Notes under the pieces: model-generated | Told to the model about the DNA's origin: nothing | What the model saw: only the letters and a program-made list of their open reading frames with translations | Databases searched by the model: none | Assembly (NCBI RefSeq): GCF_023715645.1 | Contig: NZ_JAMBOP010000008.1 | Span: 80,988 to 144,987, forward strand | Length of the DNA: 64,000 nt | Direction of reading: 5' to 3' | Source: Bacillus cytotoxicus | Lineage (GTDB): Bacteria > Bacillota > Bacilli > Bacillales > Bacillaceae_G | Shown: positions 34,758 to 44,909 of the stretch, piece by piece | Layout: each line of letters starts with the position of its first letter | Position numbering within the stretch: position 1 is the stretch's first letter | Program-made: the position numbers and the translations under genes

Positions 34758-35510
34758 TTATGGACGGAATAGATGATGGAATAGTCTTGCACGATCTTCA
34801 AAAAAGAGTTTCATCGTTTGATAATGTTCAGTTTCTTCTAACGTAATTTCTTTTATGTTCTCTTGATGTAAAGAGTACATAGTCGCATCTGGATATGCCA
34901 TTAAAATGGGGGAGTGCGTAGCTATAATAAATTGTGCGCCCTCATCAATGAGCTCGTGCATTCGAATTAACATAGAAAGTTGGCGCATCGGTGATAGGGC
35001 GGCTTCAGGCTCATCTAAAATATATAGTCCGTTACTAGAAAAACGGTTTATAAATACAGAGAAGAATGATTCTCCGTGGGATTGCTCGTGTAGGGAAGTA
35101 CCCCCGTAAGAATCGATAATTCTTCCGCCACTAAGAGGATCTCTATCCATTTCATCAATATAAGATGCAACATTATAGAAAGATTCTGCACGAAGAAAAA
35201 AGCCATCTTTCGGTTTTTGTAAACCTTTTACGAGTGTGAGATATTCATGTAAGTTTGAATGAGAAGAGTTTGTAGAAAAACGAAAATTTTTCGTCCCTCC
35301 CTCTGGATTGAATCCCCATGCAGTGGAAATTGCTTCTAATAATGTTGATTTTCCTGTTCCATTTTCCCCTATAATATAGGTAACCTTTGGATGAAAGGGT
35401 AAAGATTGTAGCGAACGAACGACAGGTAATGAAAATGGATATATAGAAAAGGATGGGATTTTGTCTTTTTTGAATAAAATGGTTTGTAAAAAAGGTGGTT
35501 TTTCTTGCAA
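34758..35510 (-). CDS. SMC/RecF-like AAA ATPase (COG3910 type)
   Basis: A 250-residue ABC-type ATPase without a transporter domain. Walker A is GENGTGKSTLLEA (near residue 45), a signature-like SHGES lies near residue 145, and Walker B is LYILDEPEAALSP. The histidine switch is in FIIATHSPILMA. The layout resembles predicted ATPases of COG3910, which occur alone or near toxin or phage-defence genes. No partner gene is adjacent here. TTG 35510 has GAGG at eight bases. Function unknown. Confidence 0.82.
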   Translation of the reverse strand: MQEKPPFLQTILFKKDKIPSFSIYPFSLPVVRSLQSLPFHPKVTYIIGENGTGKSTLLEAISTAWGFNPEGGTKNFRFSTNSSHSNLHEYLTLVKGLQKPKDGFFLRAESFYNVASYIDEMDRDPLSGGRIIDSYGGTSLHEQSHGESFFSVFINRFSSNGLYILDEPEAALSPMRQLSMLIRMHELIDEGAQFIIATHSPILMAYPDATMYSLHQENIKEITLEETEHYQTMKLFFEDRARLFHHLFRP

Positions 35511-35571
35511 AATAAGAACCTCGCTTCAAAATAGATTATATTTCTAAAGTAGCAGAAAAGTTAAGTAATTG

Positions 35572-35660
35572 ACAACCGATAGAAGTACAAGTTGAAAGAC
35601 GGATGGAGAGTGTCCATGTATAGCGGAGAGTTAAATGTCAAAAATGAAAATGAATATATA
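35572..35660 (+). repeat. Heavily deleted bcr-like repeat fragment (copy 11)
   Basis: AGAAGTACAAGTTGAAAGACGG, then GAGAGTGTCCATGTATAG and AAAATGAAAATGAATATATAG keep only the ends and part of the core. Confidence 0.45.
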
Positions 35661-35717
35661 GAGTATAATAGTACATGAAATGATAGGTTCATAGTATATA
35701 GTGACAGGAGAAAGATT

Positions 35718-36167
35718 ATGAAAGCCAGGGATGTATTTTATATTTTATGTAGCATTCTTATAATTTTAAGTGGTTGTGCTCACCAAGAAAAAGTGCAGCA
35801 ACCGAAGAAACAGGCTATTCCTGAGACAAATGAATATGGTGGTTTACAACTAACAAAAGTAGGACAAGAGATTAAACAAAAAAACTGGGGGACTTTAAAA
35901 TTAGAACAGGTTAAACATGTAAATGAAACACAATCATTTCATGTACCAGAGAAAAACTTTTTATATGCAGAAGATACGCTGATCGGTATAAAAAGTATAT
36001 CGAGAGAGGATTATAGTTCCGGTGAAAAAAGGGAGGGCTTAATTGGACTTGTACTAAGTGACCCTAATGAAAAAGTAAAAACAGTTTCGTTTAAAACAGA
36101 TGTATTGGCAGTAGGAGACACACATGAAAAAATAGTAGAGCCACAAACATTTACCATTTCACTATAA
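35718..36167 (+). CDS. Putative lipoprotein, 149 residues
   Basis: The signal sequence ends in the lipobox LSGC (Cys near residue 21), so lipidation and surface anchoring are expected. The mature part begins AHQEKVQQPKKQAIPE and is a beta-rich domain (GTLKLEQVKHVNETQ, TFTISL at the end). AGGAGAAAG precedes the ATG. No family recognised. Confidence 0.75.
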   Translation: MKARDVFYILCSILIILSGCAHQEKVQQPKKQAIPETNEYGGLQLTKVGQEIKQKNWGTLKLEQVKHVNETQSFHVPEKNFLYAEDTLIGIKSISREDYSSGEKREGLIGLVLSDPNEKVKTVSFKTDVLAVGDTHEKIVEPQTFTISL

Positions 36168-36285
36168 TAGTGCAATGGTTTTTTGGAGACAAGAGCATCT
36201 GACTGCGCAAAGAAGCAGTCAGGGCCGTTACTTGCCTGAAAATAAGGCGAGTATAGTGTATAGAGCGACTTATACGTCGGGAAAT
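36168..36285 (+). repeat. bcr-like interspersed repeat (copy 12, shortened)
   Basis: Core AAGAGCATCTGACTGCGC and AGAAGCAGTCAGGGCC. Compensatory changes keep the CTGACTGC/GCAGTCAG stem, which argues that the hairpin itself matters or that the stem is gene-converted. Confidence 0.75.
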
Positions 36286-36365
36286 GAATTGAAAGAATAG
36301 GGGAGGGAATATGTCGTTTTATAGAGAATTTATATTTATATAGTGATTTGCAGGGAGATGAAAAC

Positions 36366-36875
36366 ATGTATATTGTCAAAGCGAATGTAAATGATGCAAC
36401 AGAACTCGCACGTGTTCATGTTGATAGTTGGAGAGAAACATATGAAGGGATAATGCCAAAAGAAGTTTTAGATAAAAAATCGTATGAGAAACGAGAAGCG
36501 TTATGGCTAAAAATATTACAGGAACAGCAGTCGCATGTTTACGTTGCTAAAACAGTTGACGGAAAAATCATCGGTTTTGCAGATGGTGGGAAAGAAAGAA
36601 CGGATAGTTATGGATATGACGGAGAGTTATATGCGATATATATTTTAAAAAAATACCAGCGAAATCAACTTGGGAAAAGATTGCTAAAAGCGGTAGCAGC
36701 GGATTTATATGAGAATGGCTGCTCTTCAATGCTTGTTTGGGTAGTGGCAAGCAATTCGTCTAAATATTTTTATGAAGCATTACAAGGCTCTTTTATAGAT
36801 GAAAAACAAATTGCAGAATTACACGTAGAAGAAATTGCATACGGCTGGAAAGATATAAAAACTCTTCTTAAGTAG
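36366..36875 (+). CDS. GNAT-family N-acetyltransferase
   Basis: A 169-residue GCN5-related acetyltransferase. It begins MYIVKANVNDATELARVHVDSW, followed by RETYEGIMP. The acetyl-CoA loop is IYILKKYQRNQLGKRLLKA (about residues 92-110) and the family segment MLVWVVASNSSKYFYEA follows. GGGAGATG precedes ATG 36366. Acceptor substrate unknown. Confidence 0.88.
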   Translation: MYIVKANVNDATELARVHVDSWRETYEGIMPKEVLDKKSYEKREALWLKILQEQQSHVYVAKTVDGKIIGFADGGKERTDSYGYDGELYAIYILKKYQRNQLGKRLLKAVAADLYENGCSSMLVWVVASNSSKYFYEALQGSFIDEKQIAELHVEEIAYGWKDIKTLLK

Positions 36876-36945
36876 TACAACCTCCCGCTCGTTTTATCGC
36901 TTCGTGAATATAATGAAGTGAATAGAGTGAAGGAGGAGACAATCC

Positions 36946-37320
36946 GTGAGGGGATTCACGGTGTTGATCGGAGTTATATTAGCGGTTTGTTTTCAAATAG
37001 GCTTATTATATATGTTACAACGAATCGAGCAATTATCACTAATTCATCTTTTATATGAAATTGGATATATAGGAGTACTATTTGGAATTGGAATGAGTAT
37101 TGCACATTATTTTTATAAACACAAAATTTATATATTTATATTGATATTTGTTTTTTTCTATGGTTGCGGCTATTATAACGGTGAGAGTGTTCAAGGCATT
37201 TTGCAATTGCATATTGTGTTGATTCAACGGGCATTCATATTATTATTGTGTATTATGTTTGGAACTACTGTTTATGGAATGTTGTTTTATAAAGAAAATA
37301 ATGAGAAAAAGGTCAAATGA
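36946..37320 (+). CDS. Small integral membrane protein, four helices
   Basis: A 124-residue hydrophobic protein with about four helices (LIGVILAVCFQIGLLYML, YIGVLFGIGMSIAHYF, IFILIFVFFYGCGYY, FILLLCIMFGTTVYGMLF) and a lysine-rich end. GTG 36946 follows GAAGGAGGAGAC. No family recognised. It shares a terminator with the convergent lipoprotein gene. Confidence 0.68.
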   Translation: MRGFTVLIGVILAVCFQIGLLYMLQRIEQLSLIHLLYEIGYIGVLFGIGMSIAHYFYKHKIYIFILIFVFFYGCGYYNGESVQGILQLHIVLIQRAFILLLCIMFGTTVYGMLFYKENNEKKVK

Positions 37321-37342
37321 CACATTTGGCCTTTTTCTCATT
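37300..37342. terminator. Bidirectional terminator
   Basis: AATGAGAAAAAGGTCAAATG pairs with ATTTGGCCTTTTTCTCATT, overlapping the ends of both convergent genes. Confidence 0.83.
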
Positions 37343-37769
37343 ATTGTTTTTTATTTGTAAAGTAAGTTTTCACGTTCTGTAATTGCAGTTGTTCCGAGAT
37401 ACGAAATTCTTGTTTTTGTTCTTCAAATTGTTTTTTTGTATAGGGACCAAATCGGCGGTTATTTTTTAAATCAATAATCCAATAATTTTCTATCGCTTGA
37501 TTGGTAATTGCAGCATCGGGGTTGTTAGGGTCATTTGTTTGGTCTATTTGCTTCGCTAAAATATAAGAGTCGTTCCAGGCGATTTCTACAATTTTTGATG
37601 GAATATATTGAGAAGCATACAAGGCATCTGATTTTGGGAAAAGTTCTAGAGCATCACTAGTAACATTAATGAGCTCATATTCATCGCCAACACTGTAATG
37701 AGAGTGCTTAGAATTTGTTGAACAACTAGCTAAAAGTATGAAAGAGCAGAAGATGATGAATCGTTTCAA
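37341..37769 (-). CDS. Putative lipoprotein, DUF3997-like
   Basis: A 142-residue protein with a lipoprotein signal (MKRFIIFCSFILLASC, Cys16). The mature domain includes IVEIAWNDSYILAKQ and YWIIDLKNNRRFGPYTKKQF, which resemble DUF3997 proteins of Bacillus, known only as small exported proteins. It ends at the shared bidirectional terminator. Assignment to DUF3997 is from memory of the motif. Confidence 0.7.
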   Translation of the reverse strand: MKRFIIFCSFILLASCSTNSKHSHYSVGDEYELINVTSDALELFPKSDALYASQYIPSKIVEIAWNDSYILAKQIDQTNDPNNPDAAITNQAIENYWIIDLKNNRRFGPYTKKQFEEQKQEFRISEQLQLQNVKTYFTNKKQ

Positions 37770-37915
37770 TATGAGCTTCTCCTTCCGAAATGTGATTGAT
37801 ACATATTGTACAGGAAAAGATAGTAAAACACCAATTTATGTGTTGTTTACAACTGTTTTTAGACATGATACGATGAAACAGTTAATAAAGGATAGAAAAA
37901 AGGAGTCGACACAAC

Positions 37916-38371
37916 ATGAAGCTGAAAATACATCGTCCAGCGATCGTTATGAATCGCATCGGGGCTGCAATTATCGATATGTTTTTCATTTCTGTTCTGT
38001 ACGGTGCTGTTGTCGCAATTACAACAGGAAACTATAAAGCAATTTTAAATCGTTTTAATGTAAGTTCAGGGGATATTCGTTATGACCTTGGACTTGTATG
38101 TGTATTAATGGCGATTTACTTTATTGTTCTACCATTCATTTGGAATGGATATACACCAGGGAAAAAATTTACACGAACAAAGCTTGTATCACTTACAAAT
38201 GAAAAGTTAACAGTAGGAATATTAACAATGCGGTTTATTGTATTGTTAATCCCAAATATTTTATTTCTTGGGATTCCAGTGATATGCAATGTATATATGA
38301 TGCTGTTTAGAAGTGATAATAGTGGTTTTCATGATCTTATAGTAAAAACTAGAGTGATAAGTATTGTATAA
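37916..38371 (+). CDS. RDD-family membrane protein
   Basis: A 151-residue protein with three or four helices. The N-terminal RPAIVMNRIGAAIIDMFFIS carries the Arg and Asp positions of the RDD family. YTPGKKFTRTKLVS follows the second helix, and the C-terminal SGFHDLIVKTRVI is typical. Some RDD proteins act in Na+/H+ exchange, but most are uncharacterised. AAAAGGAGTCG precedes the ATG. Confidence 0.82.
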   Translation: MKLKIHRPAIVMNRIGAAIIDMFFISVLYGAVVAITTGNYKAILNRFNVSSGDIRYDLGLVCVLMAIYFIVLPFIWNGYTPGKKFTRTKLVSLTNEKLTVGILTMRFIVLLIPNILFLGIPVICNVYMMLFRSDNSGFHDLIVKTRVISIV

Positions 38372-38412
38372 AGAAAGAGGAGTAGAGTAGCTACTTCTCT
38401 TTCTTTATTATT
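38371..38412 (+). terminator. Terminator of RDD gene
   Basis: AAAGAAAGAGGAGTAG-agta-GCTACTTCTCTTTCTTT hairpin. Confidence 0.82.
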
Positions 38413-38430
38413 GCAAAAATTTTTAATTGG

Positions 38431-38516
38431 TATAATAGAATTTGTATAGGACAGGCATCGCCTATATAGTATCTTCCATATTTCTGGCGTGTCACGGAAA
38501 GGCGCGCTTTTTTGTT
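38431..38516 (+). ncRNA. Candidate small RNA between RDD gene and IS30 element
   Basis: TATAAT at 38431 could be a -10 box, with a weak TTATTG 17 bases before it. TATAGG-acaggcatcg-CCTATA forms a hairpin. GGCGTGTCACGGAAAGGCGCGC, an imperfect GC-rich stem, is followed by a run of T at about 38508-38514. No reading frame fits. It could instead be readthrough sequence of the RDD gene. Confidence 0.35.
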
Positions 38517-38592
38517 AGTTTAGTTAGAATGAAAATTCGAAAATAAAAAGAAAAGGATTTTATAGCAGGTTTTTAATTTGACGAATTGTATT

Positions 38593-39632
38593 ATTAAGTG
38601 CGACACCTAAAGAAAAACAAAAAAGCCCACCTCACTTCGTGTAAAATAGAAGTTACCACACAACCTTTTACACGGAGGACGAGTATGAGCTATTCACATT
38701 TTACCACGTTTGAACGTGGACAACTAGAAGCACTTTATAAATTAGGATATTCCACAAGAAAAATGGGTGCGATTTTGAAGCGTCATCATTCTTCTATCGC
38801 ACGAGAATTAAAAAGAAATGTCAAAGAAAACAGTACGTACTATAGTGACAAAGCACAAAAGGAATATGTACAGCGTAGAAAGTCTTGTAAACCGGCTGGA
38901 AAGTGGTCTATAGAACTTGCGGAAGAAATCCAAGAGAAGTTGGAACTTACTTGGTCCCCTGAACAAATTCAACATGGTAATTTGAAAGAGGAGATTTCCT
39001 TCAAGACAATTTATAACTGGTTATATCAAGGGAAACTGTTTAAAAAAGATCTATCTCTATTAAGACATAAGGGAAAGCGCCAAAAACCTAAAGAAACACG
39101 TGGACGTTTCAATATCGGGACGTCAATTCAAAAACGCCCATCTGAAATTAGAACACGAGAAACATTTGGGCATTGGGAATTAGACACAATTGTCTCAAGT
39201 CGTGGTAAAAGTAAGGGATGCTTTGCGACATTTGTAGAACGAAAAACGCGGTATTATCAAGCGATTGCCATCCCAGATCGAACAGCAGAATCGATGGAAT
39301 TCGCCATCAAACAAATTGCTTCCATGTACCCAAGCGCTGCATTACAAACAGCTACAGTTGATAGAGGGAAAGAATTTTCGTGTTATCAACGTGTAGAAAA
39401 AGATTTGGAAATCGCAGTGTTCTTTGCCGATCCTTATTCTTCCTGGCAACGTGGGAGTAACGAAAACGCAAATGGCCTATTACGTGAGTTTTATCCGAAA
39501 AAAACAGATTTGAGCCTTGTTTCACAAGAACAATTAAATCAAGCACTACTTCTTATAAATCAAAGACCAAGAAAATGTTTAGGTTGGAAAACTGCCCACG
39601 AAGCGTTTCAGGAGGAACTGTCGCACTTAGAT
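38593..39632 (+). mobile_element. IS30-family insertion sequence, about 1.04 kb
   Basis: TAAGTGCGACA at 38595-38605 and TGTCGCACTTA at 39619-39629 are the inner parts of the terminal inverted repeats around one transposase gene. The outer ends (ATTAAG and CTTAGAT) differ slightly. The element looks complete. No target duplication could be called with confidence. It sits between the RDD gene and msmX and does not break a recognisable gene. Confidence 0.85.
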
Positions 39633-39635
39633 TGA
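38685..39635 (+). CDS. IS30-family transposase
   Basis: A 316-residue DDE transposase. The N-terminal HTH region is YSHFTTFERGQLEALYKLG and MGAILKRHHSSIARELKRN. The catalytic residues lie in HWELDTIVS (D), ATVDRGKEFS (D) and SNENANGLLREFYPKK (E). ACGGAGGACG precedes ATG 38685. The stop lies in the right inverted repeat. Frame intact, so probably active. Confidence 0.93.
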   Translation: MSYSHFTTFERGQLEALYKLGYSTRKMGAILKRHHSSIARELKRNVKENSTYYSDKAQKEYVQRRKSCKPAGKWSIELAEEIQEKLELTWSPEQIQHGNLKEEISFKTIYNWLYQGKLFKKDLSLLRHKGKRQKPKETRGRFNIGTSIQKRPSEIRTRETFGHWELDTIVSSRGKSKGCFATFVERKTRYYQAIAIPDRTAESMEFAIKQIASMYPSAALQTATVDRGKEFSCYQRVEKDLEIAVFFADPYSSWQRGSNENANGLLREFYPKKTDLSLVSQEQLNQALLLINQRPRKCLGWKTAHEAFQEELSHLD

Positions 39636-39660
39636 CAAATCGTCATTTGGATTTATATAT

Positions 39661-39696
39661 AACGAAAAACCGCCCATGAATATGGACGGTTTCGTT
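39661..39696 (-). terminator. Terminator of msmX
   Basis: AACGAAAAACCGCCCAT-gaat-ATGGaCGGTTTCGTT, just downstream of the minus-strand msmX stop. Confidence 0.8.
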
Positions 39697-39700
39697 GTAG

Positions 39701-40801
39701 TTAGCGAATGCGATTTTCGGTTTTTACATCAAAGAAGTGTGCTTTGTTCATATCAAAAGCAAGCTGGATTTGATCACCGTTTGTAAAGGTATGTCTCGCA
39801 TCAACACGTGCTACAAAATCTTGATTTCCAAGTTTCATATATAAAATAGATTCTGCACCTAATAGTTCGGCAACTTCAATTTTTGTTGTAAATGTTGTGT
39901 CTTGTGAAGCTTCTACGAATAAGAGTTCATCATGAATATCTTCTGGACGTATTCCTAAAATAATCTCTTGGTTTATGTAGCCTTGTTCGCTCAATAATTT
40001 CATTTTTCCTTCAGATACTTTAATTTTTATTTTATTGTCTATTACAAAGTGACTTTCTGTTAACTGTCCACGGAAGAAGTTCATCGCAGGAGAACCAATA
40101 AATCCGCCAACGAAAATATTTTCGGGCGTTTCATATACTTCTTTTGGTGTTCCGATCTGCTGTATTTTCCCGTCTTTCATAACAACAAGGCGCGATGCCA
40201 TTGTCATAGCCTCTGTTTGATCATGTGTCACATAAATAGTTGTTGTTCCAAGTTTTTGGTGCAACTTAGAAATCTCTGAACGCATTGTTACTCGTAATTT
40301 TGCATCAAGGTTTGATAATGGCTCGTCCATTAAGAAAACTTTTGCATCACGAACAATGGCACGTCCTAATGCAACGCGTTGGCGTTGTCCTCCGGATAAT
40401 GCTTTTGGTTTTCGATTTAAATAATCCTCGAGCCCTAAAATACGGGCTGCCTCTTTCACGCGGCGATCAATTTCTTCTTTTGATATTTTACGAAGCTTTA
40501 AGCCAAATGCCATGTTATCGTAAACACTCATATGCGGATAGAGTGCATAGTTTTGAAAGACCATTGCAATGTCGCGATCTTTCGGAGGAACATCGTTCAT
40601 TACCGTGCCATCAATTGAAAATTCACCTTTTGAAATATCTTCTAAACCAGCAACCATTCGTAATGTTGTAGATTTCCCACATCCAGATGGACCGACGAAT
40701 ACGATAAACTCTTTATCTTGTATGTGTAAATTGAAGTCTGTTACTGCTGTTACATCGTTATCGTATATTTTATAAATATTTTCTAATTTCAGTTCTGCCA
40801 T
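39701..40801 (-). CDS. msmX: Sugar ABC transporter ATP-binding protein MsmX
   Basis: The shared ATPase that powers maltodextrin import by MdxEFG. The 366-residue protein has Walker A GPSGCGKSTT, Q-loop MVFQNYALYPHMSV, signature LSGGQRQRVALGRAI and Walker B VFLMDEPLSNLDAKLR. The H-loop is in YVTHDQTEAM, and a C-terminal MalK-like regulatory domain follows. ATG 40801 with AGGAGG is the start, since upstream in-frame sequence is promoter. It is divergent from malL with LacI-type operators between. Confidence 0.94.
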   Translation of the reverse strand: MAELKLENIYKIYDNDVTAVTDFNLHIQDKEFIVFVGPSGCGKSTTLRMVAGLEDISKGEFSIDGTVMNDVPPKDRDIAMVFQNYALYPHMSVYDNMAFGLKLRKISKEEIDRRVKEAARILGLEDYLNRKPKALSGGQRQRVALGRAIVRDAKVFLMDEPLSNLDAKLRVTMRSEISKLHQKLGTTTIYVTHDQTEAMTMASRLVVMKDGKIQQIGTPKEVYETPENIFVGGFIGSPAMNFFRGQLTESHFVIDNKIKIKVSEGKMKLLSEQGYINQEIILGIRPEDIHDELLFVEASQDTTFTTKIEVAELLGAESILYMKLGNQDFVARVDARHTFTNGDQIQLAFDMNKAHFFDVKTENRIR

Positions 40802-40825
40802 GACTTTTCCTCCTAGCGAAAAATG

Positions 40826-40898
40826 TGAAAACGTTTTCTTTCGTTTTATTATAAATGAGTGCATGGAAAAAAGAAATAAAAAAATTAAAACGTTTTCA
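40826..40898 (-). promoter_or_regulatory. msmX promoter region with two LacI-type (cre/MalR) operators
   Basis: TGAAAACGTTTTCT (40826-40839) and TTAAAACGTTTTCA (40885-40898) both centre on AACGTT. A minus-strand TATAAT lies between them near 40849-40854. The sites fit CcpA cre consensus and also a MalR palindrome. Confidence 0.6.
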
Positions 40899-41027
40899 TG
40901 TTTTTTGAAAGTGTAGTTTAAATATAGTGTCCATAGCATTAGTAGAGCGGTATTTTACAATCATTTGATAATAGAAAAAGGTATAAATCTGTTTTCATTT
41001 TATCTATAATCTGTTATCATTCATTCA

Positions 41028-41041
41028 TGAAAACGTTTGCG
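41028..41041 (+). promoter_or_regulatory. LacI-type operator before malL
   Basis: TGAAAACGTTTGCG, same core AAACGTTT as the sites before msmX and mdxE. A TATAAT lies at 41005-41010. Confidence 0.58.
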
Positions 41042-41078
41042 CTGTTTTTGCAATTTAATAATGAGATGGGGTAGTATG

Positions 41079-42755
41079 ATGGAGAAACAGTGGTGGAAAG
41101 AAAGTGTTGTATATCAAATTTATCCGCGCAGCTTTATGGACAGTAATGGTGATGGAATTGGTGATCTTCGCGGAATTATTTCAAAGCTTGATTATTTACA
41201 AGAACTAGGTATAGATGTAATTTGGTTATCGCCAGTTTACGAATCTCCAAACGATGATAATGGTTATGATATTAGTGATTATCGTAAGATTATGGATGAA
41301 TTTGGGACGATGAATGATTGGGATGCATTGTTAAGTGAAATGCATAAACGTAATATGAAATTAATGATGGATTTAGTGGTTAATCATACTTCAGATGAAC
41401 ATCATTGGTTTGTTGAATCTCGGAAGTCAAAAGATAATCCTTATAGAGATTACTATATTTGGCGAAAAGGAAAAGATGGAAAAGAGCCAAATAACTGGGG
41501 GGCTGCTTTTAGTGGCTCGACTTGGCAGTATGATGAAACGACAGATGAATATTATTTACATTTATTTTCAAAAAAGCAACCGGATTTAAATTGGGATAAT
41601 GAGAATGTACGTAAAGAGATTTATGAGATGATGAAATTTTGGCTTGATAAGGGAATTGACGGTTTCCGTATGGATGTCATTAATTTTATTTCAAAAACGG
41701 AAGGGCTTCCAGCTGTTGATACTGAAACAGAAGGGTATGTATCAGGACATCAATACTTTATGAATGGACCAAATATTCATACGTATTTACGTGAAATGAA
41801 TCAGGAGGTACTGTCTAAATATAACATTATGACAGTTGGTGAGATGCCAGGTGTAACAACGGAAGAAGCTAAGCTTTATACAGCTGAAGAGCGTCAGGAA
41901 TTACAGATGGTATTTCAATTCGAACATATGGATTTAGATTCTGGGGAAAGTGGTAAATGGGATGTGAGACCATGTTCACTCCTTACGTTAAAGCAGAATT
42001 TAACAAAGTGGCAAAAAGCAATGGAGCATATAGGATGGAATAGTTTGTATTGGAATAATCATGATCAGCCGCGTATCGTCTCACGCTTTGGTAACGATAC
42101 GACTTATCGTATTCCGTCAGCGAAAATGTTAGCGACGGTACTTCATATGATGAAAGGAACTCCTTATATTTATCAAGGTGAAGAGATTGGAATGACAAAT
42201 GTCCAATTTGATTCAATTGAGGAGTACCGTGACATTGAAACCTTGAATATGTACCGTGAAAAAGTAATGGAACGTGGTGAAAATCACGAAATAGTGATGC
42301 AATCTATTTATTCAAAAGGCCGCGATAATGCTCGGACTCCGATGCAATGGGAAAATAGCGAACATGCTGGGTTTACAACGGGTAAACCGTGGCTACAAGT
42401 AAATCCTAATTATAAAGAAATCAATGCGTGGCAGGCATTACATGACCCAAATTCAATTTTTTATTACTATAAAAAATTGATTGAACTTCGTAAAAAGCAT
42501 GAAATCATTGTATATGGTACATACGACTTGATTCTAGAAGATCATCCATCGATTTTTGCTTATATGAGAACATGGAAAGATGAGAAGTTACTTGTTATTG
42601 CAAACTTTACAGAGGAACCGTGTGTATTTGAGTTGCCAGAAGAGATAACATATAGTAGTTCAGAGTTATTCATACACAATTATGATGTGCAGAGTGAATT
42701 AATTGAAAATATTACTTTACAGCCTTATGAAACGAGGGTGTATAAACTGAAATAA
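41079..42755 (+). CDS. malL: Oligo-1,6-glucosidase (GH13)
   Basis: Hydrolyses alpha-1,6 (and some alpha-1,4) bonds of imported isomalto- and malto-oligosaccharides in the cytoplasm. The 558-residue protein has the same length as the structurally known B. cereus enzyme. Catalytic residues are the nucleophile Asp in GFRMDVINF, acid Glu in MTVGEMPG and third Asp in WNNHDQPR. The DSNGDGIGDL calcium-type loop and WLSPVYESPNDDNGYD are intact. ATG 41079 fits GATGGGG; another ATG lies three bases upstream. Confidence 0.95.
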   Translation: MEKQWWKESVVYQIYPRSFMDSNGDGIGDLRGIISKLDYLQELGIDVIWLSPVYESPNDDNGYDISDYRKIMDEFGTMNDWDALLSEMHKRNMKLMMDLVVNHTSDEHHWFVESRKSKDNPYRDYYIWRKGKDGKEPNNWGAAFSGSTWQYDETTDEYYLHLFSKKQPDLNWDNENVRKEIYEMMKFWLDKGIDGFRMDVINFISKTEGLPAVDTETEGYVSGHQYFMNGPNIHTYLREMNQEVLSKYNIMTVGEMPGVTTEEAKLYTAEERQELQMVFQFEHMDLDSGESGKWDVRPCSLLTLKQNLTKWQKAMEHIGWNSLYWNNHDQPRIVSRFGNDTTYRIPSAKMLATVLHMMKGTPYIYQGEEIGMTNVQFDSIEEYRDIETLNMYREKVMERGENHEIVMQSIYSKGRDNARTPMQWENSEHAGFTTGKPWLQVNPNYKEINAWQALHDPNSIFYYYKKLIELRKKHEIIVYGTYDLILEDHPSIFAYMRTWKDEKLLVIANFTEEPCVFELPEEITYSSSELFIHNYDVQSELIENITLQPYETRVYKLK

Positions 42756-42790
42756 AAAGTAGAATATAATACATCTGAAACAAATAGCGA

Positions 42791-42834
42791 AAAATAGGCT
42801 GCCCCCAAAATTTCACTTTTGGGCAGCCTATTTT
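42791..42834. terminator. Bidirectional terminator between malL and the neopullulanase gene
   Basis: AAAATAGGCTGCCC pairs with GGGCAGCCTATTTT. Confidence 0.87.
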
Positions 42835-42839
42835 CTGAT

Positions 42840-44618
<1,779 letters not shown>

Positions 44619-44755
44619 CTATTTAAAGAAAACAACTATATATTGCACACGATTGCTATGTATATAACTTGAATATTGCTTATAAGAGTATTACTCATTT
44701 TATATAAAGTCAATGAGCATAGAGAATAATTCCGTAAATTTTTTAAAAAATAATA

Positions 44756-44865
44756 TTTGCAAAATCTATGAAAGAATGTATAATGATAAACAAATAGCGC
44801 AAACGTTTTCGTAAATTGAAAGATTGTTTGTGCTTCTATTAAACTATCAGATGCAAACGTTTTCA
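44756..44865 (+). promoter_or_regulatory. mdxE promoter and two LacI-type operators
   Basis: TTTGCA (44756-44761), 17 bases, TATAAT (44779-44784). CGCAAACGTTTTCG (44798-44811) and TGCAAACGTTTTCA (44852-44865) lie just downstream, well placed to block transcription. The 309-base gap holds nothing else. Confidence 0.65.
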
Positions 44866-44909
44866 TTTTAGACGAAGTATGATGTACATAATTTGGGAGG
44901 TAGTTAGGG

